Assembly (NCBI GenBank): GCA_018340805.1
Contig: JACMZG010001863.1
Span: forward strand, 54,855,762-54,919,761
Length of the DNA stretch: 64,000 nucleotides
Reading direction: 5' to 3'
Origin: Microvelia longipes
Lineage: Eukaryota > Arthropoda > Insecta > Hemiptera > Veliidae
Shown here one piece after another: positions 12,212-25,800 of this stretch (position 1 is the first letter of the stretch; each line of letters begins with the position of its first letter). A program made the translations under genes and the position numbers. The notes beneath the pieces were generated by a model. It made no database searches, was not told the origin of the DNA, and was given only the letters and a program-made list of their open reading frames with translations.

Positions 12212-15200
12212 TTTTTAAATAAGACAGTGGTGAATCACATGCCTCTTTTTTATTTTAGTTTTAATATAGGTTGAAGTGATCGATTAAGTATATATTAAAT
12301 GTAAACAATGTACCTTGTTACAAAAGACTTTAGTCTATGAGCCTAGAGGTCATTTTCTACATCATAGGTATGGTTATAAGATTTACAGGACCATAGAGTA
12401 GAGTAAGAAAACTACAGACTGGAGTTTTACTCCGGGGCTGGACAATATGCTGACTCAGCAAATTTTGGACTGGTGTTTTACTCAGGGGCTGGACAATATG
12501 CTGACTCAGCAAATTTTGGACTGGTGTTTTACTCAGGGGCTAGACAATATGCTGATTCAGCAAATTTTGGACTGGTGTTTTACTCTGGGCCTGGAAAATA
12601 TGCTGACTCAAAATTTTAAAATTATTATAATGATGTTATTTTTTAAAAATTCTATAAAAAAGTTACCTAATAAAAGTCATACCACTCAAGAAACAAACAT
12701 TTTTAGTCTTATTCATTGTTTATCTACATTGCTATTTTTTTAAGATACAGCCCATCAAAATATCATCTGCCCTCTCTTTAAGCTATCTTTCACTCACTAT
12801 ATTTTTGTCTTCTAAATTCAACCCTTTATGTCTTGAATGTGAAGTGACAGAGGTGAAAAAATTACCAGTACTGAATATAAATAATTAAATGAAAAGGACT
12901 AAAAAAGGTTTTTTTTTTATTTTTCTTCAGAGTTTTTAAAAATAATATAGTTATAATAATTTTAAAATTTTCCTGAGTCAGCATAATATCCAGCTCAGGA
13001 GTAAAAGACCAGATCGGTGTTTTTCTTACTTCTTTCTATGGTCCTGTATGAAAGATGTCTATTATGGTTCTGTGTATCCTACGACCGAATGGTTCATAAA
13101 TCTTATGTGAGTGAAAATCACATCTAGACTCTTGGACTATTAGTATAGTTGGTTTTTGTCAAGTTTTTATAAACATCTGGTATTTTTTTACAGGTCCTTG
13201 GGTGCTAAAGTAGAATTATTGTCTCCTGATAAACTGAAATCCAAATTTCCCTGGGTCAATACAGATGGAATTGCTTTAGGATGCCATGGCCTTGAGAATG
13301 AAGGATGGTATTTATAGCTTACATTATGTAAACCATGCAATAATTACTACTACAGTCTATCGACTACTTTAAAAATCTTGACAGATCAGTTTAGGCACCG
13401 CCCATTCTAAAGAAAAAAAATCCCTGCAAGAAAGGAACGGGAAAAAACGATGTTTTTTTACATTTAATTTATGTAGTTTTATTTTATAATGTCATTTTTA
13501 TGATTAACTTGAAAGTAGTTTCCAAAACAATGTAAACACAAGAAGAACCACAAACAACGTAAACAAATGCTGGGAAGAAGGTTATTTCCCTACAGTGGGT
13601 AACCACTGAAGGGAAAACAACAGAGAAAACAAAGTCCCTACCACCATAAGGTGGTAGGGACTTTGTTTTCTCTTTTCAAGTGAAAAAAGTTAAAGTGAAA
13701 TTATAAAAAAGACTCTAAAATAACAATAATATATGAATTAAGAACTAACATAGCCTAACAAACAAGTCTAGAACTAACAAACAAGTTTAGAACTAACAAA
13801 AAATAACATGATTTCAAGTTGAGGACCACCAGCCCACCAACATTTTTAACTGCCTTATAAAGTTTGAGAAAGTTCATAAAATTAGTTGACAATCAGTGTG
13901 GATAGACTTACTACGGCAGCGTCTAAATGTCTATAATCATCTAAATCAGTTTCAACACGTTTAAAAGTAAAATCAGTTACTTCTGCTTCAACAAACTCAA
14001 CTCCCAGGGAAATTGCTTTTCTTCTAAAAGCTGATAGTAACGACCATGGATCAAACCTGCAAGTATTTAAAAAATAAATATAAAAATTAATGCTCATTTA
14101 ATAATGGGAGGATGATATACGGAGGATCAGGGATACATGGGGTTAAGGGGTACAAAGGGGATACAGGGTAATACATGGGGGTTAAGGGGTACAAGGGATA
14201 AGGGATACATGGGGGTTAAGGGGTACAAAGGGGATAAGGGATACATGGGGGTTAAGGGTTACAAAGGGGATAATGGACACATGGAGGTTAAGGGGTACAA
14301 AGGGGTTATTTTGTTTAAAAAAACAATCCATGTCCGCTTTTTTTTGTGTTGTAAACTTTCCATTGTATAACTTATGTTATTTTTTTACTGTTTATTCTCA
14401 TGCTTTTTTCATACAATCTAAACTTGTTTTGTTAGTCCTCTTTGTTTGTTCTAAACTTAAGTTCTAAACTGTTTTGTTAGTCTCTTTGTTATTTTTTGTT
14501 AGTTCTAAACTTGTTTTGTTAGTCCTTTTTGTTATTTTGTAAGTTCTTGTTTTGTTAGTCCTCTTTGTTATTTTTTGTTAGTTCTAAACTTGTTTTGTTA
14601 GTCCTCTTTGTTATTTTTTGTTAGTTCTAAACTTGTTTTGTTAGTCCTCTTTGTTATTTTTTGTTAGTTCTAAACTTGTTTTGTTAGTCCTCTTTGTTAT
14701 TTTGTTAGTTCTAAACTTTTTTGTTAGTTCTAGACTTGTTTTGTTAGGCTATGTTAGTTCTTAATTCATATTTATTGTTATTTTAGAGTCTTTTTTTATA
14801 ATTTTTCAATTAGTATTAATTATTATTTTAATATTGTCACAAGTTTATTAATTTTTATTTATTTATTAAGAAATTTATTTATTTAAATTGAATTTTTATA
14901 GCTAGATTTTTAACTTTATATTTTTCTATATTAACTATTTTATTTGTTTTATTCTTGTATGTTAGATTATTTATCTTTACTTAATTAGAGGATTTATTTT
15001 TTTTTTTAAATAATATAACTGTTAAAATAAATGAAGAGTGCTGAATGAATGCTCCCCCCTCCCCACCAGTACCTACCTTACATTATTTTTTAGAATAGAA
15101 TAATTTGTTGTATTTTTTTTCTTCTTTTTTTCCTTATATTATTTATAAAGTAATTTGTATAAATTTGAGGCTGATAAGCTCTGCTTAGCTTCATCTTCTA

Positions 15201-18200
15201 GTTGTTAATATTATTTTGAAATAAAGTATTTATTTATTTCTTTATGATTTAAGTTTGAATATGACTATAACATACCTTACCAAAGAATGAGTGTATCATA
15301 CCTTACCAAAGGGATGAGTAAGGGATGAATATACCTTACCAAAGGGAATGAGTATCATACCTTACCAGGGAATGAGTAACATACTTACCCATACCTTACC
15401 AAAGGGAATGAGTGTATATACCTTACCAAAGGGAATGAGTGTATCATACCTTCCAAAGGGAATGAGTGTATCATACCCTTACCAAAGGGAATGAGTATAA
15501 CATACCTTACCAAAGAATGAGTGTATCATACCTTACCAAAGGAATGAGTGTATCATACCTTACCAAAGGGAATGAGTGTATCATACCTTACCAAAGGGAA
15601 TGAGTGTTATCATACCTTACCAAAGGGAATGAGGTATAACATACCTTACTACCAAAGGGAATGAGTTACATACCTTACCAAAGGGAATGAGTGTATCATA
15701 CCTTACCAAAGGAATGAGTGTATCATACCTTACCAAGGGATGAGTGTTCATACCTTACCAAGGGAATGAGTGTATCATACCTTACCAAAGGAATGAGGTA
15801 TCATACCTTACCAAAGGGAATGAGTGTATCATACCTTACCAAAGGGAATGAGTGTATCATACCTTACCAAAGGGAATGAGTGTATCATAACCTTACCAAA
15901 GGGAATGAGTGAGGGAATGAGTATAACATACCTTACCAAGGGAATGAGTGTATATACCAAAGGGAATGTATCATACCTTACCAAAGGGTGAGTTAATCAT
16001 ACCTTACCAAAGGGAATGAGTGTATCATACCTTACCAAAGGGAATGGTGTATCATACCTTACCAAAGGGAATGAGTGTATCATACCTTACCAAAGGGAAT
16101 GAGTATAACATACCTTACCAAAGGGAATGAGTGTATCATACCTTACCAAAGGAATGAGGGAATGAGTGTATATACCTTACCAAAGGGAATGAGTGTATCA
16201 TACCTTACCAAAGGGAATGGTGTATCATACCTTACCAAAGGGAATGAGTGTATCATACCTACCAAAGGGAATGAGTATAACATACCTTACCAAAGGGAAT
16301 GAGTGTATCATACCTTACCAAAGGGAATGAGTGTATCATACCTTACCAAAGGGAATGAGTACCAAAGGGAATGAGTGTATCATACCTTACCAAGGGATGA
16401 GTGTATCATACCTTACCCATACCTTACCAAGGAATGAGTGTATCATACCTTACCAAAGGGAATGAGTGTATCATACCTTTACCAAAGGGAATGAGTATAA
16501 CATACCTTACCAAAGGGAATGAGTGTATCATACCTTACCAAAGGGAATGAGTATAACATACCTTACCAAAGGGAATGAGTGTATCATACCTTACCAAAGG
16601 AATGAGTATAACCTTACCAAAGGGAATGAGTGTATCATACCTTACCAAAGGGAATGAGTGTATCCTTACCTACCAAAGGGAATGAGTGTATCATACCTTA
16701 CCAAGGGAATGAGTGTATCATACCTTACCAAAGGGAATGAGTATATCATACCTTACCAAAGGGAATGAGTGTATCATACCTTACCAAAGGGAATGAGTGT
16801 ATCATACCTTACCAAAGGGAATGAGTGTATCATACCTGTACCAAAGGAATGATCATACCTTACCAAAGGGAATGAGTGTATCATACCTACCAAAGGGAAT
16901 GAGTGTATCATACCTTACCAAAGGGAATGAGTGTACCTCATATACCCATTACAAAGGGAATGAGTGTATCATACCTTACCAAAGGGAATGAGTGTATCAT
17001 ACCTTACCAAAGGGAATGAGTGTATTCATACCTTACAAAAGGAATGAGTTATAACATACCTTACCAAAGGGAATGAGTGTATCATACCTTACCAAAGGAA
17101 TGAGTATAACATACCTTACCAAGGAATGAGTGTATCATACCCTTACCAAAGGGAATGAGTGTATCATACCTTACCAAAGGGAATGAGTACCAAAGGAATA
17201 GTGTCATACTTACCAAAGGGAATGAGTGTATCATACCTTACCAAAGGGAATGAGTTACATACCTTACCAAAGGGAATGAGTGTATCATACCTTACCAAAG
17301 GGAATGAGTGTATCATACCTTACCAAGGGAATGAGACCTTACCATGAGTGTTCATACCTTACCAAAGGGAATGAGTGTTCATACCTTAACCAAGGGAATG
17401 AGGGTTATCATACCTTACCAAAGGGAATGAGTGTATCATACCTTACCAAAGGGGAATGAGTGTATCATACCTTAAAAAGGAATGAGTGTATCATACCTTA
17501 CCAAAGGGAATGAGTATAACATACCTTACCAAAGGGAATGAGTGTATCATACCTTACCAAAGGGAATGAGTATAACATACCTTACCAAAGGGAATGTGTA
17601 TCATACCTTACCAAAGGGAATGAGTATCATACCTTACCAAAAGGGAATGAGTGTAATACCTTACCAAAGGGAATGAGTGTAATACCTTACCAAAGGGAAT
17701 GAGTGTATCCTTACCAAAGTGGAAGAATGACACCTACCTATCATACCTTACCAAAGGGAATGAGTGTATCATACCTTACCAAAGAATGAGTGTATCATAC
17801 CTTACCTATCTTACCATGATGTATCATACCTTACCAAAGGAATGAGTGTATCATACCTTACCAAAGGGAATGAGTGTATCATACCTTGAAGGGATGAGTG
17901 TATCATATACCTTACCTTACCAAAGGGAATGAGTGTATCATACCTTACCAAAGGGAAGCTTACCATGAGTGTGATACCTTACCAAAGGAGAATGAGTGTA
18001 TACCTATATACCTTACCAAAGGAATGAGTACCAAAGGGAATGAGTGTATCATACCTTACCTCATACCTTACCAAGGGAATGAGTGTATCATACCTTACCA
18101 AAGGGAATGAGGAATGAGTATCATACCTTACCATGCCTGAGTGAGAATGAGTGTATCATACCTTACCCAACCTTTAAAAACAAGAGGGCGAAAGCATCTT

Positions 18201-19733
18201 GTAAGGTTGATACAACTTTGGTAAGTTTTTAATCTTTGTACCCCTTAACCCCTTTGTACCCCTTAACCTCCATGTGTCCATTATCCCCTTTGTAACCCTT
18301 AACCCCCATGTATCCCTTACCCCCTTTGTACCCCTTAACCCCCATGTATCCCTTATCCCCTTTGTACCCCTTAACCCCCATGTATCCCTTATCCCCTTTG
18401 TACCCTTAACCCCCATGTATCCCTTATCCCCTTTGTACCCCTTAACCCCCATGTATCCCTGATCCTCCGTATATCATCCTCCCATTATTAAATGAGCATT
18501 AAATTTTTATATTTATTTTTTAAATACTTGCAGGTTTGATCCATGGTCGTTACTATCAGCTTTTAGAAGAAAAGCCATTTCCCTGGGAGTTGAGTTTGTT
18601 GAAGCAGAAGTAACTGATTTTACTTTTAAACGTGTTGAAACTGATTTAGATGATTATAGACATTTAGACGCTGCCGTAGTAAGTCTATCACACTGATTGT
18701 CAACTAATTTATGAACTTTCTCAAACTTTATAAGGCAGTTAAAAATGTTGGTGGGCTGGTGGTCCTCAACTTGAAATCACATTAAGGGGAAACTGGTGGT
18801 TCTTAACTTGAACTCACATTAAAGGGGGACTGATGGTCCTCAAATTGAACTCACATTAAAGGGGGACTGATGGTTCTCAAATTGAACTCACATTAAAGGG
18901 GGACTGGTGGTTCTTAACTTGAACTGACATTAAGGGGGGACTGATGGTCCTCAAATTGAACTCACATTAAGGGGGGGACTGGTGGTTCTTAACTTGAACT
19001 CACATTTACGGGGGGGGGGGGGGAGACTGGTGTACCTCAACTTGAACTCACATGGTCTGAGAGTAATGATAAATGCAAAATATGTTGTTTTTGCATCTTG
19101 TCTACAAAGTTTCATCTGTAAATGAGACTGATTATGTTATTAGCAGAATGTATACTCTCAAATGACTGCAATCTTATGTCTTAAATATTACATATATTTT
19201 ACCTTTTTCCACCTACTGTAGGTATCTAGGAAAAAAATTCTGTTCAATGTATCAGAATGTTTTGGTAGTTAGTAGCTGTTGTGGTAGTTTTAGGTGTGTT
19301 TATGTGCTATTTTTGCAGGTCAAGTTAAAGGATGGTAGAGAGAAGAGTATTAAGTTTAGTATGTGTGTACTTGCTGCTGGACCCCACTCAGGTCAGGTTG
19401 GAGCCCTGGCCGGCATGGGTAAGGGTACTGGACCGCTCAGACCTTCACTACCTGTTGAACCTAGGTAATCTTCTAGACCAGTTGTTCTTAACAGGGGGGT
19501 TTAGACTTTAGTTGGGGCAATTAAAGGGTTCTTGGGGGGCCCCAATACTTTTTGTGAAAAAAGTAAGAAAGTGAATTAAATAGACCGGAGATATTCAATA
19601 ATTTGGGAACTTCTAATTTACTGTCAATCTATAAAGATCCTTTATTTGAGTTGACCCAAGAACTAAATAAATTCACATTACAAAAATGATATTTATACCT
19701 AGTAGTATATTTGTATACCTATGCATATACATC

Positions 19734-19831
<98 letters not shown>

Positions 19832-22800
19832 AACACACACACACAATTTGTTGGACATATATTTTTAATATCAAGAAGTCTATCTTAATCTATCCCTCCT
19901 CCTTCCCTCTCTTAACTTCCATCATCCAAACAACCTTCATAATTTTCATGATGAAAATTCGCAAATAGGTATATCTCCTTTCCAAAAAGAGGTACTATCA
20001 AGCTGCAGCTTTATTTTGGAAAGCCTTGGAGGTAATGCAGTGATGGTAGTGGGGTATGTGAGAGAGTAGGAGGGAGCAATACAGTGGAAAGAGAGGGGGT
20101 AGAGCATTGTACATACGACCTGGGTGCACTCAAGTTTTTATAGGCTGCATCGTCAAATGATTCAACTTTTGTACATAGACGAAGCTCAAGCTATTTCAGG
20201 TGAAATGCAATTAAATAGGAACAACATTATTTATTTATATAATTTATTTTTATGTGAGGAAATACTTGTGAAGTTGATATTTAAGTCCTAAGTCTCCTGG
20301 TGGAGAACATGTCAAAAAGAAGGGTATGCTTGTAAAATGTTGTTATTTCTACACTGTTGGAGACATCTTCTGGGCTGTAATAATAATTGTTCCCCCAAAA
20401 CTCAATCCTAGGATTTGTGGGATTTTTCAATTATTTAAAGATATTTTTGTTTCTTTAACTTTTTTGTGTATATATTTTAATATATTACTTTAATTTTGTA
20501 AAAAAAATTGTATATATTGAAAAATAAAAGATTTATTTAAAAAAAACCAAGCAATAAACATAAAAATTCCAGGGCTCGTGATTTAAACTTAAAACCTTAA
20601 AATTATTTGTGTGCTTGTGTTGGTACAGGAAGCGCTATGTCTACAACATCCATTGCCCAGATGGTCCAGGTATGGCATGCCCTCTTGTCATAGATCCTTC
20701 TGGTTCCTACTTTAGGTTTGTATCCATCTCATTGCTTAATCTTATTACTTAATTTTTAATATTTTATCAAAGTTTCCTTTCCAAATTTCTATTTATTAGA
20801 GAATGAACTAATTCCAATTACTTGAACATCAGAAGAAAGACTGATATACTAAATATTTTACTATAAACAGATTGACAGTGAAATTTTCAATAATTTCCCT
20901 CCCTGGGTGTAAGTGTCTGGGTGCAATTTAACTCTTAACTTCCGCCTCAACATTTCAGTTTTCATCCTTGGCGTCCTTTGGATAAGATATCACTTGGCGA
21001 GGATTTTCTCCCTCGTTAACAACTAAATGTTTTGTACTTTGACTGTCGCTGTACAAAACTGTCGGTGTCATTGTGAACTACTCAGCTTTTAGTTCACACA
21101 ATAACCTTCGCAAATATTTTGCTTCTTTAGATGCGTTGATAAACAAAATATACTAGGCATCATTGCTAGAGAGAGCCATAACAGATTGTTTTCTGGCCTC
21201 CCATGATACTGCAGCATCAGCCAATTTGAATGCTGTAGGATTTTTTACTTTTAGTTTCACCAGCCCAATCTGCATCTACAAGACCTTCAAGAGGTTTACC
21301 AGTTTTCCTACACTTACCCAATGTAACCTGCTGTTTTCAGGTACTTTATTACCCTTTTGGCAGCATTCCAACGGACAATTTTTGGTTTTAAATTATACTG
21401 ACTCAACAAACTCACAGTATAAGCTAAGTCTGGTAGGCCACGTTCAGAAGAGAACTGATCCATTGTTCTTCTCTGTCGTCTTCAATCATTTAAAATTTGC
21501 TAGTTCAGAAGAGAACCAATCAATTGTTCTTCTCTTTCGTCTTCAATCATTTAAAATTTGCTAGTTCAGAAGAGAACCGATCAATTGTTCTTCTCTTTCG
21601 TCTTTAATCATTTAAAATTTGCTAGTTCAGAAGAGAACCGATCATTGTTCTTCTCTTTCGTCTTTAATCATTTAAAATTTGCTAGTTCAGAAGAGAACCG
21701 ATCAATTGTTCTTCTCTTTCATCTTTAATCATTTAAAATTTGCTAGTTCAGAAGAGAACCGATCAATTGTTCTTCTCTTTCGTCTTTAATCATTTAAAAT
21801 TTGCTAGTTCAGAAGAGAACCAATCAATTGTTCTTCTCTTCATCTTTAATCATTTAAAATTTGTAGTTCAGAAGAGAACCGATCAATTGTTCTTCTCTTT
21901 CGTCTTAATCATTTAAAATTCTAGTTCAGAAGAGAACCGATCAATTTTCTTCTCTTTCTCTTTAATCATTTAAAATTTGCTATTCAGAAGAGAACCGATC
22001 AATTGTTCTTCTCTTTCGTCTTCAATCATTTAAAAAATTTGCTAGTTCAGAAGAAGAACCGATTAATCTTGTCTTAAATAATTAAAATATCATTAAAATT
22101 TGCTAGTTCAGATTCATACTGATGAGGAAATAAAATCCAAAATCTTAAACCACCAGATGACTAAGCACTTTAGTTCTACCTTTCTGGAGGCTTCATTTAA
22201 CTTTTAGATCACCTCATATATGGGCTATATAATTGTCTGATCTGAGTGATGAAATTAAGCTTTTAGATGTCTTATCATTTAAAAAATGCTTTTTATTATT
22301 ATTCCTTAGAGGAATTTTTAGGAAAAAACAGTGTTAATTTTCATTTTATTTGTTTTTTCTTTCATCAATTTGTACATTAATTTGACTTGCGTAAATCAAT
22401 TTATTTTTGTAGCTACATGTAATGGTAATAAATAAATGATTTTTAATTGTAGGAGAGAAGGATTACTAGGCAACTATTTATGTGGTAGATCCCCACTAGA
22501 CCACGAAGAACCACCTGTTGATAACTTAGAAGTTGATTATGAATTCTTTGAAAATAATGTTTGGCCCCTGATAGCTGCCAGGTGCCCAGCGTTTGAAAAA
22601 GCAAAGGTAAACTATTTGTATAAGAATTATTTCATTACTTTATGGGAAGTGTATTGACTTTTTCTGTGTCATACGTCTGCATTCTTATCTGAGTGCTAAC
22701 CACTAATTAGATAGTGAAATTTGACTTTCATTTATATTTAAAGCTAGTTGAACATGATTAACATCAGTCTTCTTCTACAGAAAAAAATATTAGAATATTA

Positions 22801-25800
22801 ACTTGCTCTGATTAAGAGTCACCCGTGGTGTAGTGGTTAAGGTATGCGGCCAATACACAGAGTGAATGGACTTTAAACTTCCGAGTTTATTAGTCATGGG
22901 TTTAATCCCAGCACGGGCCCTCTGGGATTTTTTATGAGAGGGATGAAAATTCTGCGTACAACGTGCTTCAGAAGGGACATAAAGCCGGTAGTCTCGAGCC
23001 TGTACTTTGTACAGGTACTCGTTAAAGATCCCTTACTCTAAATGAAACTGGGTATGGGCAAAATTTAGGACCCTCATAGTAAATTCATTATAATACTATA
23101 GTGTGTCTGCCTTGTAGTTTAAAGTGTATGAAGGTTTGGTTTAACAGCAAGGGCACGTGTTGTCCCTAGTTTTCACTAGAGTATAAAAGTCTGTGAAAAT
23201 ATGTATGATTGCTTGAAAAAAGCATGAGAGGATCCATAGAAATCCACGGCTCTTCTGTCAAGATTAGATGAAATATACCTACACTTGAAATTAAAAGGAG
23301 TAGAACACTATCTTAGGGAGCTGGCAAAAAGGGCCCTAAAATGTGGCCTACTTGCCTGGTAGTTACTACCACTCCCCCCAATATTGATGTTGTAATATAG
23401 TGCTCTGATTACCTTGATCTCTGTAAACTTTTATTTAAAAACTTACAACCGATGACTATGATTAATTTGTTTATTTATGTTTTGTTATTTATTTACTTAT
23501 GGCTAACACTATATTTACATAGTATAGTATAACACATTAAGTAGAAGTAAGAAACATTGTGCAAAAATAAAATTGATCAAGACGCTGAGCTGTATACCTT
23601 TTAACTTATTTTTAATGTTGATAGCCCAAGTATGGGATAATAAAAATTAAATTATTGTAACTACGTTAAGGCCAAGTTGTCCATAATAATGCCTTAAAAA
23701 GAAAAAGCAAAATCCACCCTGTTGCAAATATAGGGTTAATAAAAAAAATTAAAAATTAAATAAGGCATATTAAGAAACTAGCAAACAAGAAATAAAACAA
23801 TAGATATGCCTTATTTAATTATTAATTATTTTTTGATGAACCCCTATATATGCAACAGGGTGGATTTTGTTTTTTTATTTTTAAGGCATGATTATGGCCA
23901 GCTTGGCCATAACGTCGCCACAATAATTTAATTTTTATTATCCCGTTCTTGGACTATCAACATTAAAAATAAAATGTAGTATACAGAAAATTAGAGATCA
24001 AAACTTAGAAAGTAAATAATGAGCATTAATTAAAATTAACAAGCTGGATAGCAACACAAAATAATATTAAGTTAAAATGAATTATATAAGACTAAATCCA
24101 TTAATAGTAGTTCTTGTCAGTAAAATTCATAAATTTATTATGAAAAACAAGATAAACGCTCTAATCGGCGATTAAAATCAAGATCAGGAAGAGTTAAAGT
24201 CAAGATCAGGAAGAGTTTTTTTAACATATTTCATTGATTAATACAACAACAATTATGATTGTTACAAGTATTAGAGTTAAATTGTTCAAGTGGCTTGAGA
24301 GACTTGGTAGAGAAACAATCCAGTGATTGCACTCAGGGACTGAGGTACCCAGTACACAATTTTTTAAATTATTTTTATTTTGTATCTTTGGTTTTGTTTA
24401 GACACGGCTTATTACTATATTTTATACTTAATGCATATAAAGCATGTATTTATTTGAGTTATAGCATAGAGATATATTACTAGAGAGGCCCTATAGATTC
24501 AATTTTGGAACATCGACAAAGTAACCTGACCACCTTCGCTTATAAATACAATCAAATAATCAGTACAAAATTACAGTAACTTACATAGTAGAACGTTAAA
24601 AATTCAAATCAAAACACAAACAATGTATGGGAAGCCGAAATCAATTGATTTATTATAACCTTAACTCACTCTGGAAAGTGGATTCAATGAGGTTATACAG
24701 AGCCCCAAAAAGATGTTTCAGGCCTATCAATGCATTGAGATAGGCTATGCCCCCTCTATTATATATCTCTGAGTTATGGCATGTGTGTTTGTTGATATAG
24801 CTCAAGTCAGCCTGGGCAGGCTACTACGATTTCAATGCATTTGACGAGAATGCTTTTATAGGACCTCATCCTGGATTCGTGAATCTATTCCTTGCTACAG
24901 GATTCAGCGGGCACGGTATTTTGAATTTTTATTAGTTTTCATTTATATTTTACTTAGTGATCTTGCCCTCTTCAGTTTATTAAAATGTAAATAACATAAT
25001 GAGCATAATTTTATAATTAAAAAAAAATCGCTAATATTGTTCATTTTTTAATTTGAAATATTTATAATATATTGTAATTAAAACCAGTAAGTTTGATTGC
25101 TTGATCATCAGTGTCTGGGAAACAAGAAGAATACATAAAATAATAAATAAATATGAAATAAACATGAAAATTAAAGAACAAGTAAAGAAGTAAAATATTC
25201 ACATAGTTATTTTCATGCTGTAGACCTCATTAGGACTATTTTCTTTGAAGATTTGCTAAACACACTTTACTACCATTTGCATATATTTTTTCCGAGATGG
25301 GTAACGGTTAATATAAATCGGGTACGGGGTACCTCGGAACTTTTCATAACATCAGATTCGCCACGCTCATCCTTGCTACTTTTCCAGGTAGCACAACTGA
25401 AAGGTTGATTTTTGTGACTAGTTTTAACTCAGTACATAAATATATGGTGAGATACGTTGATAACAGACGTACATGTATAGACAGACAACTGTAAAAACGA
25501 CTCAGTAGGTCTTAAAAACATGTAAAATTGATAATTCAGGGAAAATTCCGTTTTTAAATTTCTTAGCAAAAACAGTACTTTTCCTATAGAAAGAAAGAAA
25601 TAAATTAATTTATTTCAAATTATCACACAATTACATTGTACTATATCTCATTCAATTTTTTATTACTAACATCATATTTTAGTTGCAATAATCCATTTGT
25701 TATGAATTTAAAAGTTGCCAAAAATATGACGTTTGTTCTAAAAGGAAATATTCATGTTTAAAAATAAAATTATAAATCCATCTGGTGGTGATTTAAAGGA

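Larger units (their letters stand above)
13809..14306 (-). repeat. Left arm of a long inverted duplication
   Basis: This arm is the reverse complement of 18241-18779 at close to full identity outside the minisatellite copy number. It contains an inverted FOXRED1 exon 4, its splice sites, flanking intron, and part of a 36-bp minisatellite (about 14110-14306). In the pre-mRNA the two arms could pair into roughly 500 bp of duplex. Confidence 0.85.

Noticed and set aside
13882..14097. A minus-strand gene encoding a FOXRED1-like peptide
   Set aside because: It is exactly one exon with intron flanks, mirrored from 18534-18678; an inverted exon copy, not a separate gene.
16075..18110. Several open frames in the 28-bp repeat region
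   Set aside because: They only translate the satellite (repeating [15 protein letters not shown] peptides) and vanish with its random indels.
15265..18165. CRISPR-like array of 28-bp repeats
   Set aside because: Units are head-to-tail with no unique spacers, and the context is eukaryotic.
22116..22130. CTGATGAGGAAA near the 61-bp array as a hammerhead core
   Set aside because: There is no room for a stem II between the two conserved blocks.
22816..22919. A functional tRNA gene
   Set aside because: The D and anticodon arms do not fold and the spacing between boxes A and B is stretched; it is the head of a SINE.
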